Origin: CAKSHP01 sp045636325
GTDB lineage: Bacteria; Bacillota; Clostridia; UBA1381; UMGS1253
NCBI GenBank assembly: GCA_045636325.1
Contig: JAZTXH010000010.1
Coordinates: 43,109-107,108 of the forward strand
Direction of reading: 5' to 3'
Length of the DNA: 64,000 nt
The position numbers and the translations under genes are program-made. This document shows, in pieces, positions 7,237-16,212 of this stretch. The notes under the pieces were generated by a model, which was not told the DNA's origin, made no database searches, and saw nothing but the letters and a program-made list of their open reading frames with translations. How positions within the stretch are numbered: position 1 is the first letter of the stretch; each line of letters opens with the position of its first letter.

Positions 7237-10200
7237 TTACTTTAGTTTAATATTATCGTTGCCTATAATATCTCCTATAATTTTTACAAGCATATCATCT
7301 GCAAGGCAACAAAGCTCGCTCGGAAGTTGAACAACCTTTTTTGTGTCTTCAAAATATACTCTTACGGGAGTGGTGCCCACACTTTCTAAAAGAACACCTC
7401 GTATTTTTCTCCAGGCAGGATCAGCTTCATTTTTAAGTTTTATATAAACGGTTTTGTTTTCTGCATTGTCGGACAGGGTGTCTTTTTTTGTTTTACCATT
7501 GCATTTTGCCAGACTGTCTGCCTTTATTTTTCCCGAAGCAAGTTTTTCGTTAAAGGGGGCGGCAGAATCAAGTATAAGCTTTGCCGGTTCATCAAACCGA
7601 ATCGACAGACGGGCACGCAAAATTATAATTGAATCTTCCGTTATAATGGGTGAGTATTTTGCATAGCTTTTCGGAAAAACTATAACCTCTATAGTCGAAT
7701 ACAAATCCTCAAAGGTCAAAAATGCCATTTGTGCATTGCTTTTTGTGGTTTTGTTTTTTCTTGAGCTTACTATACCGCAAATGGTGACCATGTCGCCGTC
7801 TTTAATGGGAGCATCTTGTTTTATAACAAAATCTCCGTTTTCAGTTTGTTCAACTAATGCATTTATTTTTGCAATGGTTGTGGTCGAAATTGCTTTAAGA
7901 GAGTCTTTATAATCCTCCAGTGGATGACCCGATAAATAAAGTCCCATTGTTTCTTTTTCATAAGATAAAAGGTCTTTTTTTGCAAGTTCGGGAAGTTTGG
8001 GGAAATCATAGTGCGTTTCAGGAGAGTCGCTTTCGTCTTCAAAAAGTGAAAACTGGCCCTCTATATTGTTTTTTATCTCTTCACTTACCGCTGCCATTAA
8101 AGACTCATATGAGGCTAAAAGCTGCGAGCGGTATACTCCGAAGCAGTCAAATGCACCGCATTTTATTAAATTTTCCACTCCACGCTTGTTTAAATCCTTA
8201 CCGTTCATACGCTCAAGAAAATCAACAAAGTCTTTAAAATCCCCGTTTTTTTCGCGTTCTTCGGCAATAGAAACTAAAAATCTGTGACCTAAATTTTTAA
8301 CGGCTTCAAGACCGAAACGAATTCTAGAGTCTTCAACGGAAAAGCAGTAATAGCTTTTGTTTATATCAGGAGGCGACAAGGGTATATTCATATCACTGCA
8401 TTCTGATATATATTCTACTGTTTTATCCGTATTATCCATTGTTGATGACATCAGAGCCGCCATGTATTCGGCGCAGTAAAAGGTTTTAAGGAAAGCCGTC
8501 TGATATGCAACAACAGCATATGCCGCCGCGTGGCTTTTGTTAAAGGCGTAGCTTGCAAAGTCCATAATTTCATCAAAAATGCTTATGGCAACCTTTTCGT
8601 CAATTCCGTTAGCAATTGCACCTTTTATAATGACATTTCCGTTATCGTCTTTCTGACCGTAAATAAAATATTCCCTCTCTCTTGCCATAACGTCATGTTT
8701 CTTTTTGCTCATTGCACGGCGAAGAAGGTCTGCTTTACCTAAAGAATATCCGGCAAGCTTCTGCACAATCTGTAAAACCTGCTCTTGATATATTATACAG
8801 CCGTATGTTACATTTAAAATATCCTCAAGCAAAGGATGCTTGTATGTAATTTTTTCAGGATGGTTTTTATTTTTTATGTATCTTGGAATCTGGTCCATAG
8901 GGCCGGGGCGGTAAAGGGAAATTCCAGCTATAATATCTTCAAGCGAACTTGGTTGAAGTTCTTTCATGAACTCGCGCATACCCTCGCTTTCAAGCTGAAA
9001 TATGCCGGTTGTGTTTCCTGAGGATATTAAACTAAAAACCTCTTTATCGTCATAAGTAAGATTTTCGAGGTTAAGCTTTATGCCACGAACATTATAGATA
9101 TTATCAAGGGCATTTTTTATAACTGTAAGGTTACGAAGGCCTAAAAAGTCCATTTTCAATAGCCCTAATTCACCTAAATTATCCATATGATACTGTGTTG
9201 TTATAACACCCTTGCTCACCTGCAGAGGAACGTGAGTATCAACACTTTCGCCTGATATAACAACACCTGCGGCATGCACCCCTGAATGGCGGGGAAGTCC
9301 TTCAACTGCCATGGCGGTATCTATAAGCTCTTTTATGTCAGGTTGCTCGTCATACATTGCCTTTAATTCACCTGAAATTTCAAGAGCCTTTGAAATTGTC
9401 ATATTAAGGTCGGAGGGAACAAGCTTTGCAACTGTATCCACCACCGATAAAGGCACATCAAGCGCGCGACCGACGTCACGAATAGCCGCCCTTGCCTTAA
9501 GAGTTCCAAAAGTTATAATCTGTGCCACACGGTCTTTGCCGTATTTTTCAATTACATAATCTATTACCTCGCTGCGCCTGTCGATACAAAAATCTGTATC
9601 AATATCGGGCATGCTTACTCGTTCGGGATTTAAGAAACGTTCAAAAAGCAAGCTATATTTTAATGGGTCAATGGTGGTTATATCAAGACAGTACGCCACT
9701 ATGCTTCCTGCGCCTGAGCCTCTTCCGGGGCCTACGGGTATGCCGTTGTCTTTTGCGTATTTAATAAAATCCCATACAATTAAAAAGTAGTCAACATAAC
9801 CCATTGAGTTTATAATGCCAAGCTCATATTCAAGTCTCTGGTTATGCTCGTCTGTAACGGGGGAGTATCTTTTATTAAGTCCGTTCAGGCAAAGCTTTTT
9901 TAAATATTCAAATGATGTAAAGCCTTCCGGCACATCAAATTTAGGCAGATACGTTGTGTCAAAATCAAAGGTGACATTACACATATCTGCGATTTTTTCT
10001 GTGTTTTCAAGCGCCTCGGGAATATATGAAAACAAATCATACATTTCGTCTGCACTTTTCATATAAAATTCGTCTGTAGAAAATTTCATGCGGTCAGGGT
10101 CATTAACGGTTTTTCCCATCTGAACGCACATTAATACATCCTGATATGACGCATCTTCTTTTTTTATGTAGTGCATATCGTTGGTTGCAACTGTTTTTGC

Positions 10201-10800
10201 GCCAATTTCATTTGCAATCTTTATCAGCTGTGGAGTCGCCTTTTTTTGTTCTTCAAGGCCGTGGTCCTGAAGCTCAATAAAATAATTTTCAGCACCGAAA
10301 ACCTCTTTATACCAAATTGCGGTTTGTTTTGCTTTTTCGTAGTCGCCGTTAAGGATATATGAATTAAGCTCACCTGCAAGGCAGGCAGACATACAGATAA
10401 GGTCAGATGAATATTCTTTTAAAAGCTCTTTATCTACCCTTGGCTTATAATAATATCCGTCAACAAAGCTGTCTGACACTATTTTAATAAGATTTTTATA
10501 GCCGTTGTTATTTTTTGCAATCAATACAAGGTGATACATTCTTGAGTCAAGCTCTTTTTGTTTATCAAAGCGGGTGCGCTGTGATACATAAACCTCGCAT
10601 CCAATAATAGGTTTTATGCCTTCTTTTACTGCCTCTTTGTAAAAATCCACAGCAGCATACATAACGCCGTGGTCGGTAATGGCGACAGCTTTCATACCCA
10701 TTTCCTTTGCAGCTTTAACTAAACCCTTTACAGGAGCGGCACCGTCTAAAAGACTGTATTCACTGTGCACATGAAGGTGTGTAAAGTTTTTTTCGCTCAT
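7237..10800 (-). CDS. dnaE: DNA polymerase III subunit alpha (DnaE type)
   Basis: 1187 residues, normal for DnaE. The N-terminal PHP domain starts FTHLHVHSEYSLLDGA. The polymerase core has GPGRGSGAGS and the catalytic aspartates of MPDIDTDF; finger and helix-hairpin-helix regions follow. An OB domain near residue 1000 reads MVTICGIVSSRKNK. There is no embedded DEDD exonuclease, so this is not PolC. It is one of the two replicative alpha subunits typical of Firmicutes. The start has AGGTGAT 6 nt upstream. The gene follows whiA by 23 nt, so the two are probably co-transcribed. Confidence 0.96.
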   Translation of the reverse strand: MSEKNFTHLHVHSEYSLLDGAAPVKGLVKAAKEMGMKAVAITDHGVMYAAVDFYKEAVKEGIKPIIGCEVYVSQRTRFDKQKELDSRMYHLVLIAKNNNGYKNLIKIVSDSFVDGYYYKPRVDKELLKEYSSDLICMSACLAGELNSYILNGDYEKAKQTAIWYKEVFGAENYFIELQDHGLEEQKKATPQLIKIANEIGAKTVATNDMHYIKKEDASYQDVLMCVQMGKTVNDPDRMKFSTDEFYMKSADEMYDLFSYIPEALENTEKIADMCNVTFDFDTTYLPKFDVPEGFTSFEYLKKLCLNGLNKRYSPVTDEHNQRLEYELGIINSMGYVDYFLIVWDFIKYAKDNGIPVGPGRGSGAGSIVAYCLDITTIDPLKYSLLFERFLNPERVSMPDIDTDFCIDRRSEVIDYVIEKYGKDRVAQIITFGTLKARAAIRDVGRALDVPLSVVDTVAKLVPSDLNMTISKALEISGELKAMYDEQPDIKELIDTAMAVEGLPRHSGVHAAGVVISGESVDTHVPLQVSKGVITTQYHMDNLGELGLLKMDFLGLRNLTVIKNALDNIYNVRGIKLNLENLTYDDKEVFSLISSGNTTGIFQLESEGMREFMKELQPSSLEDIIAGISLYRPGPMDQIPRYIKNKNHPEKITYKHPLLEDILNVTYGCIIYQEQVLQIVQKLAGYSLGKADLLRRAMSKKKHDVMAREREYFIYGQKDDNGNVIIKGAIANGIDEKVAISIFDEIMDFASYAFNKSHAAAYAVVAYQTAFLKTFYCAEYMAALMSSTMDNTDKTVEYISECSDMNIPLSPPDINKSYYCFSVEDSRIRFGLEAVKNLGHRFLVSIAEEREKNGDFKDFVDFLERMNGKDLNKRGVENLIKCGAFDCFGVYRSQLLASYESLMAAVSEEIKNNIEGQFSLFEDESDSPETHYDFPKLPELAKKDLLSYEKETMGLYLSGHPLEDYKDSLKAISTTTIAKINALVEQTENGDFVIKQDAPIKDGDMVTICGIVSSRKNKTTKSNAQMAFLTFEDLYSTIEVIVFPKSYAKYSPIITEDSIIILRARLSIRFDEPAKLILDSAAPFNEKLASGKIKADSLAKCNGKTKKDTLSDNAENKTVYIKLKNEADPAWRKIRGVLLESVGTTPVRVYFEDTKKVVQLPSELCCLADDMLVKIIGDIIGNDNIKLK

Positions 10801-10823
10801 TTTGTATCACCTGCCTTTTTGGT

Positions 10824-11735
10824 TTAATTATCAAGAGATTTTGAAAATTCCACAAGGCGGTTAAGCCTGTGATTTACTCCTGATTTTCCGATTGGAGCCT
10901 TTAAAAGCTTTCCTAATTCATCAAGTGACGAATCGGGGTTTTCGAGTCTTAAATACGCAATTTCAGTCAAGGTCTGCGGGAGGGTATCCATCATACCTGC
11001 TTCAATGATTTTATTTATTGCATTTACATGGTTTTGAGCCGCGGCAGTAATTTTTTTTATATTTGCATTGTCGCAGTTTACCATGCGGTTAACCTCATTA
11101 CGAAGCTCTTTTTCAATTTTTAAATTATATAAATCCATCATTTTTGTGCCTGCACCCAAAAGACCGAGAAGCTCGGCTATTGCCTCAAATTCTTTTATAT
11201 ATATAACAAAATTGTTTTTTCTTACTGTAAGTTTAGATTTTATATTCATTTCACAAAGAAGTTCAAAAAGCTTGTCTGCAGGTTTTGCGTGTTTACAGAC
11301 AAATTCCAGATGATAATTTCTTTCAGGGTCAGAAACTGAACCGCCCGAAAGAAATGCCCCTCTTATATAGCTTATTTTGCAACATTCGTTTTCAAAAATT
11401 TCTTCATCGCAGGAAAAATCAATATATCCATTATGCAAATTAAATCCCATACAGGCGCAAAGCCTTTCTGTTTCGGCTTCATCATTTAAAGCTAAAACGT
11501 ATCTTCCGCCATCACTTTTCGGAATGGTGATTTTTTGATTCAGGATATCCGTAACCTCATCGGTTATGGATAAAAGCCTTTCAAAAACAGAGCCGCTTTC
11601 CGATTTTATTTTTAAGCTTTTATTTTTATATGATGCACCAAATGCGATAAGCCCCGCAAGCTCGGATAGCTTACAGCACCAGTCACCGATGGGTCTTTGT
11701 AAAATCAGTTCTTTTGTTTCTGATGCATAAGACAT
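10824..11735 (-). CDS. whiA: DNA-binding protein WhiA
   Basis: 303 residues. The N-terminal half resembles a LAGLIDADG endonuclease fold that lacks cleavage residues (GLIAFGASY, YIRGAFLSGGSVSDPE). The C-terminal helix-turn-helix includes LTEIAYLRLENPDSSLDELG and SGVNHRLNRL. In Gram-positives WhiA acts in division and chromosome segregation, and in actinomycete sporulation. It usually follows the yvcK-rapZ cluster; here it stands directly upstream of dnaE instead. Confidence 0.93.
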   Translation of the reverse strand: MSYASETKELILQRPIGDWCCKLSELAGLIAFGASYKNKSLKIKSESGSVFERLLSITDEVTDILNQKITIPKSDGGRYVLALNDEAETERLCACMGFNLHNGYIDFSCDEEIFENECCKISYIRGAFLSGGSVSDPERNYHLEFVCKHAKPADKLFELLCEMNIKSKLTVRKNNFVIYIKEFEAIAELLGLLGAGTKMMDLYNLKIEKELRNEVNRMVNCDNANIKKITAAAQNHVNAINKIIEAGMMDTLPQTLTEIAYLRLENPDSSLDELGKLLKAPIGKSGVNHRLNRLVEFSKSLDN

Positions 11736-11800
11736 TTTTTGTCTCCTTATGTTTTAATTGTGTATAATATTTTACCATAACGGGCATATAAAGTCAAGGT

Positions 11801-12451
11801 TTACAAGACCTTAAGAGATTTCAAATAATCCTTTTGTTTGTCTGATATTCTAAGGCTTTCTCTTGCTTTCTGAATTGCCTTGTTATGGGTAAATATGTCA
11901 AGGCGTTTTTCTTTTATATACAAAATTGCCATATCATACTGCTTTGCAAGTGCTTCTGCAAAATACCAGGCGGCAGCCATTTTTATATAGTATTCGTCGG
12001 ATTTGATGGAGGCAATCAGGTCTAAATGTTCTTTTTTAAAATTTGCGTCAAGGAAAAGAGCCATAAGCATTTTTATTCCGTAGCGCACAGTGTATGTGTC
12101 TTTTGCCTCCAGCCACTTATATATTCTTTTTTCAAGGGCATCAGGGAATTTTTTTAAAATCTTTGGAGACATCATATCACAGGTTGCCCAATTGTCAACA
12201 AAGGGCAAAAACCTTTCAAGCTCATATATGCAGGCGTCAAAATCGGGTATCTGTTCAATTAAAAATGCGTGAAGATTGTTTTCTTCATAGTATTTATGAG
12301 GAAGATTTTTTAAAAAGGCATCTTTTTTGTCTGATTTGTTAAAGACTTTTGCAAATTTTCGAAGCTCGGGGGTGCGAATGCCTATAACAAGGTCTTTATC
12401 AGCAGTGGGGATAAGCCTTTGATAAAATTCCTTGCATTTTAAAAAGCTCAT
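11801..12451 (-). CDS. AlkD-like DNA alkylation repair protein (N-terminus uncertain)
   Basis: HEAT-like helical repeats of the AlkD family of alkylpurine DNA glycosylases. Typical segments are LVIGIRTPELRKFAK, FVDNWATCDMM, YYIKMAAAWYFAEAL and HNKAIQKARES. The start is problematic. The only good ribosome site (AAAGGAGAATACCT) precedes an ATG at 12467 in a different frame, which would read MPQLENELFKMQ, a plausible family N-terminus. In the main frame the choices are ATG 12451 or TTG 12496, both poorly served. A small indel near 12440 may have broken the gene. Confidence 0.7.
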   Translation of the reverse strand: MSFLKCKEFYQRLIPTADKDLVIGIRTPELRKFAKVFNKSDKKDAFLKNLPHKYYEENNLHAFLIEQIPDFDACIYELERFLPFVDNWATCDMMSPKILKKFPDALEKRIYKWLEAKDTYTVRYGIKMLMALFLDANFKKEHLDLIASIKSDEYYIKMAAAWYFAEALAKQYDMAILYIKEKRLDIFTHNKAIQKARESLRISDKQKDYLKSLKVL

Positions 12452-12544
12452 TTTCAAGTTGGGGCATAGGTATTCTCCTTTAAATTGTATAAACAAATTT
12501 TATCACACTTAAGTGGAGATATCAATATAAAAAGGGGAGTTTTA

Positions 12545-12573
12545 TTGACTTTTTGAACGAAAAATGATATAAT
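12545..12573 (+). promoter_or_regulatory. Sigma-A promoter of the asparaginase-family gene
   Basis: TTGACT (12545-12550), a 17-bp spacer, TATAAT (12568-12573), with an extended TGA before the -10 box. Confidence 0.8.
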
Positions 12574-12613
12574 CTAAATGCAAATTCGTATAATGGATAA
12601 CGAGGGTTGTTTT

Positions 12614-13711
12614 ATGAAAAATATTTTACTCATTTTTACGGGTGGTACGATTTGTTCTTTTCCTGAAACCGAGGGAGGAAAAAATCAGTCAGACGCAGGA
12701 AGGGCTGAAAGCTATCTTGAACAAAATTATAAAAAATCATCCTCGCCGTTTTCGGGGGATATAGTCTTTGCGCCCCGCTATCTTGAACAGGATATTTTAA
12801 GCGAAAATATGACGGTGGGTTCATGGAACAATCTTGTTGATATATTAAAAGAGCCTGATATTCAAAAGGATTTTGAAGGGGTAATTATTCTTCACGGAAC
12901 AGACACCCTTGCTTATACATCTGCACTGTTGTCTTTCATTTTGGCAGGCTTCAGGATTCCGGTATGTATAGTGTCGGCTCAGCTTAATTTAGAGCATCCA
13001 AAAACAAACGGATATAATAATTTTCGTGCGGCGGTTGAGCTTGTTTTAAATGGTATTGCACCCAATGTATATGCAGTGTATCAGAACTTAAAAAATAAAG
13101 ACCATGACCCTGGGCAAATGCTTGTGCACTATGGGGCACATCTTACACAGTGCAAAAATTTTAGCAATAATTTTCACAGCTGTGACGAAATGGAAATCAG
13201 TGATATTTCAAATGCAAAGCTTAAAGGAAAACCCTTTGAAACAAATGCGCGCTATATTGATAAAATTTCACATGTTGCAGAGGGCGTTTTATTAATTCGG
13301 CCATATACTAACATGGCATATATCAATTTTAATTTAAAAGGTGTGAGCGCTATTGTGCATGGCACATATCACGCCCAGAGTGTATGCATCGGTAGGGCAA
13401 AAAATCCGAAAAAAGATAAAAACAGTATGCTTGAGTTTAAAGATGTTTGCACATCTGACAGAAAGTATTCAATTCTTTCGCTTTTGTCTCGATGTAAAAA
13501 AAGGAATATTCCGGTTTTTCTTGCACCATGTAATGGAGATGGTTTTAGCTACGGAACAACGGAAAATGCTCTTTTCTGCGGGGCGCGTGCCATGGGTGAT
13601 ATAACCCTTGAGGCTGCGTATGCCAAGGTTATTTTAGCTTTGTCGCTTGGAAAAACAGTAGATAAATTAAATGAGTTTTTGAAAGAAAGCATTAATTATG
13701 AATTTGTGTGA
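12614..13711 (+). CDS. L-asparaginase family protein
   Basis: 365 residues from the ATG at 12614; 12 further upstream codons are in frame but lack a ribosome site. The type I/II asparaginase signatures are visible: nucleophile region FTGGTICS with Thr12, and HGTDTLAYT with the Thr96-Asp97 pair. These enzymes release ammonia from Asn, or act as an amidase subunit in archaeal GatD. The catalytic lysine usually found after the middle of the N-terminal domain is not obvious; by eye the segment reads CKNFSNNFHS. It has no signal peptide, so it is cytoplasmic. It sits just upstream of the Asn-tRNA operon but has its own promoter. Confidence 0.8.
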   Translation: MKNILLIFTGGTICSFPETEGGKNQSDAGRAESYLEQNYKKSSSPFSGDIVFAPRYLEQDILSENMTVGSWNNLVDILKEPDIQKDFEGVIILHGTDTLAYTSALLSFILAGFRIPVCIVSAQLNLEHPKTNGYNNFRAAVELVLNGIAPNVYAVYQNLKNKDHDPGQMLVHYGAHLTQCKNFSNNFHSCDEMEISDISNAKLKGKPFETNARYIDKISHVAEGVLLIRPYTNMAYINFNLKGVSAIVHGTYHAQSVCIGRAKNPKKDKNSMLEFKDVCTSDRKYSILSLLSRCKKRNIPVFLAPCNGDGFSYGTTENALFCGARAMGDITLEAAYAKVILALSLGKTVDKLNEFLKESINYEFV

Positions 13712-13751
13712 AAAATGCAAAATTATACCGATGAAAACACTTAAAAAAATA

Positions 13752-13780
13752 TTGACAAAGCCAATTAAATGTGATAAAAT
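13752..13780 (+). promoter_or_regulatory. Sigma-A promoter of the T-box aspS-gatCAB operon
   Basis: TTGACA (13752-13757), a 17-bp spacer, TAAAAT (13775-13780), with TG three bases ahead of the -10 box (extended). Confidence 0.85.
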
Positions 13781-13786
13781 CTACAG

Positions 13787-14040
13787 TATAATATTTTAGG
13801 CGTTGATGAAGAGAGTAGCGTATAAATCTCATTAAAAGAGAGCTGCGGCAGCTGGAATCGCGGTAATGAGCTATATGTGAAAAACACTTCGGAGCTTGCG
13901 GAAGAAAGCCAAAAAGGTGATTAGAACCGCACGTTCATCGCGTTAAGATGAAATGAGAGGGCTATTTTAAAAATGGTCAATTTGGGTGGTATCGCGGAAG
14001 CTTGCCTTTCGTCCCATTTTTGGGGCGGAAGGTTTTTTTG
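13787..14040 (+). promoter_or_regulatory. T-box riboswitch (probably tRNA-Asn, AAC specifier)
   Basis: The conserved T-box sequence GGGTGGTATCGCGG is at 13984-13997. It is followed by a terminator with an 11-bp stem and a run of T (14004-14038). Stem I has the AGTAG motif near its 5' side. On its 3' side the triplet AAC is followed by ACTTCGGAGC, the place where the specifier normally sits. AAC is an Asn codon. Uncharged tRNA-Asn would thus favour antitermination into aspS-gatCAB. T-box identity is firm; the specifier reading is by eye. Confidence 0.92.
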
Positions 14041-14112
14041 TTTTTTGCCCGATTTAAATTAAGCAAAAATGAAAATACTAATTATAACTTTATTGCCAAG
14101 GAGGATAAAAAA

Positions 14113-15888
14113 ATGTTAAGAACACATACTTGTAATGAGCTTACAGTTGAAAACATTGACCAGAAGGTCGTTTTGACAGGCTGGGTTGAAACAGTGCGCG
14201 ATCACGGCGGTGTCCTTTTTGTTGATCTTCGTGACCATTATGGCGTAACACAGATTGTTTTTTCTGACAGCGATATGCTATCAGGAATTCCCAAGGAAAC
14301 TGTTATTCTTATTGAAGGTGTTGTAACCAAAAGAGACGAAGAAACAGTTAACCCCAAAATTGAAACCGGTATGATTGAAGTAAAGGCTAACAGGCTTGAA
14401 GTTTTAGGTCCATGTCAGTCAGGGCTTCCTTTTGAAATTGACGCGTCAACTCAGACACGTGAGGAAGTAAGACTTAAGTACCGCTATCTTGATTTAAGAA
14501 ACAAAAAGATACACGACAATATCGTTTTGCGTTCAAAGATTTTAAGCTATCTTCGTTCTCAAATGGAAGAGCTTGGCTTTTTGGAAATTCAGACTCCCAT
14601 ACTTACTGCATCTTCTCCGGAAGGTGCTCGTGACTATCTTGTTCCCAGCCGTAAGCATAAGGGTAAATTTTATGCACTTCCTCAGGCACCTCAGCAGTTT
14701 AAGCAACTTTTAATGGCGTCAGGCTTTGACCGTTATTTCCAGATTGCACCGTGTTTTCGTGACGAGGATGCCCGTCAGGACCGTTCGCCCGGTGAGTTTT
14801 ATCAGCTTGACTTTGAAATGGCATTTGCTACTCAGGAAGATGTTTTCGAGGTTGCTGAAACTGTTGTTTACAACACATTCACTAAATTTACGGACAAGAA
14901 GGTTTCAAAGCCTCCGTTTAAGAGAATTACTTTTGCAGACGCTATGCTTAAATACGGTACAGATAAACCCGACCTTAGAAACCCCCTTGAAATAAAAGAC
15001 CTTACAGATTTCTTTGCAAAACACGAGTTTTTAAATATAAACGGCAGAACAGTTCCGTTTAAAAACAAGCTCGTGCGCGGTATTGTTGCAAACTACCTTG
15101 TAAAACGTGATGGCGAGGGTGATGGGAAGAAAGCATTTGAAAAGGCTATTGATACTTATTCAAGAAGTATTGGCATGAAGTTTGGGTGCGGATATATCAC
15201 TCTTGAAGACGGCGAGTTTAAAGGTCCTATCGCTAAATTCCTTACAGAAGAGCAGAAAGATGAGCTTTGTCAGCTTTGCGGTATAAACAACGGAGATTCA
15301 CTGTTCTTTATCAGCGATACAGCATTTGTTATAGATAAGCTTGCAGGTGAAATGAGAACATGGATAGGAACAGAGCTTGGCCTTATCAAAAATGATTCCT
15401 TTGAGTTCTGCTTTATTGTTGACTTCCCCATGTATGAGCTGAATCCCGATACAAATAAGATTGACTTTACTCATAACCCGTTCTCAATGCCTCAGGGCGG
15501 TATGGATGCACTTATGAATAAAGACCCCCTTGAGATATTTGCATATCAGTATGATATTATATGTAATGGTGTTGAACTTTCATCAGGTGCGGTAAGAAAC
15601 CACAATCCTGAAATAATGAGAAAAGCATTTGATATTGCGGGTTATAATGAAGAAGACCTTAAGGCAAAATTCGGAGCACTTTACACCGCATTTTCTTACG
15701 GCGCGCCCCCTCATGCGGGTATGGCACCGGGTGTTGACAGAATGATAATGCTTATTGCTCAGGAAGAAACTATCCGCGATGTTATTGCATTCCCCCTTAA
15801 CGGTAATGCACAGGATTTGATGATGGGCGCACCCGGAGGGGTTACAGAACAGCAACTTCGTGAAGTTCATATAAAGGTAAGAGATTAA
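14113..15888 (+). CDS. aspS: Aspartyl-tRNA synthetase, probably non-discriminating
   Basis: 591 residues, the standard bacterial length. The N-terminal OB anticodon domain has WVETVRDHGGVLF; the class II motifs follow (CFRDEDARQDRSPGEFYQLD, and motif 3 PGVDRMIML), with the GAD insertion between. His31 sits where non-discriminating enzymes often have His and tRNA-Asp-specific ones have Leu. Placement with gatCAB under what reads as an Asn T-box fits charging of both tRNA-Asp and tRNA-Asn with Asp. The open frame extends upstream through the terminator, but AGGAGG precedes the ATG at 14113. Confidence 0.95.
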   Translation: MLRTHTCNELTVENIDQKVVLTGWVETVRDHGGVLFVDLRDHYGVTQIVFSDSDMLSGIPKETVILIEGVVTKRDEETVNPKIETGMIEVKANRLEVLGPCQSGLPFEIDASTQTREEVRLKYRYLDLRNKKIHDNIVLRSKILSYLRSQMEELGFLEIQTPILTASSPEGARDYLVPSRKHKGKFYALPQAPQQFKQLLMASGFDRYFQIAPCFRDEDARQDRSPGEFYQLDFEMAFATQEDVFEVAETVVYNTFTKFTDKKVSKPPFKRITFADAMLKYGTDKPDLRNPLEIKDLTDFFAKHEFLNINGRTVPFKNKLVRGIVANYLVKRDGEGDGKKAFEKAIDTYSRSIGMKFGCGYITLEDGEFKGPIAKFLTEEQKDELCQLCGINNGDSLFFISDTAFVIDKLAGEMRTWIGTELGLIKNDSFEFCFIVDFPMYELNPDTNKIDFTHNPFSMPQGGMDALMNKDPLEIFAYQYDIICNGVELSSGAVRNHNPEIMRKAFDIAGYNEEDLKAKFGALYTAFSYGAPPHAGMAPGVDRMIMLIAQEETIRDVIAFPLNGNAQDLMMGAPGGVTEQQLREVHIKVRD

Positions 15889-15914
15889 AAACTTTATTAA
15901 AAAGGAGTTTGTTT

Positions 15915-16196
15915 ATGGACAGAGAAACACTCAGAAGACTTGAGCTTTTAAATCAGCTTAAGCTTACAGAAGAAGAAAAAGACAGTGTGATATCCTTTTT
16001 TGAAAAAAGAGAAAAGGATTTGGAAGCTCTTGAAAAAATAGACACAACTAAAACTGAAAGAATGGTGCATGTTATGCCCATTATGACAGTAGTTCGCGAA
16101 GATAAGGTAAGTCAGCCTTTTTCCCGCGAGGACCTTCAGGCAGGCGCACCCGACACCGAAGAGGGTTACTGGTGCGTGCCTAAGGTAGTTGAATAA
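15915..16196 (+). CDS. gatC: Aspartyl/glutamyl-tRNA amidotransferase subunit C
   Basis: 93 residues. Typical GatC: LRRLELLNQLKLTEEEKD at the N-terminus, then HVMPIMTVVREDKV and a final GAPDTEEGYWCVPKVVE. GatC wraps around GatA and steadies its contact with GatB. AAAGGAG is 7 nt before the ATG at 15915; an in-frame TTG at 15909 is too close to it. The gene ends 16 nt before gatA. Confidence 0.9.
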   Translation: MDRETLRRLELLNQLKLTEEEKDSVISFFEKREKDLEALEKIDTTKTERMVHVMPIMTVVREDKVSQPFSREDLQAGAPDTEEGYWCVPKVVE

Positions 16197-16212
16197 TAGG
16201 AGGAATATGATT

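Noticed and set aside
14002..14112. N-terminal extension of AspRS
   Set aside because: It would translate the T-box terminator; the ATG at 14113 has a good ribosome site and gives the standard length.
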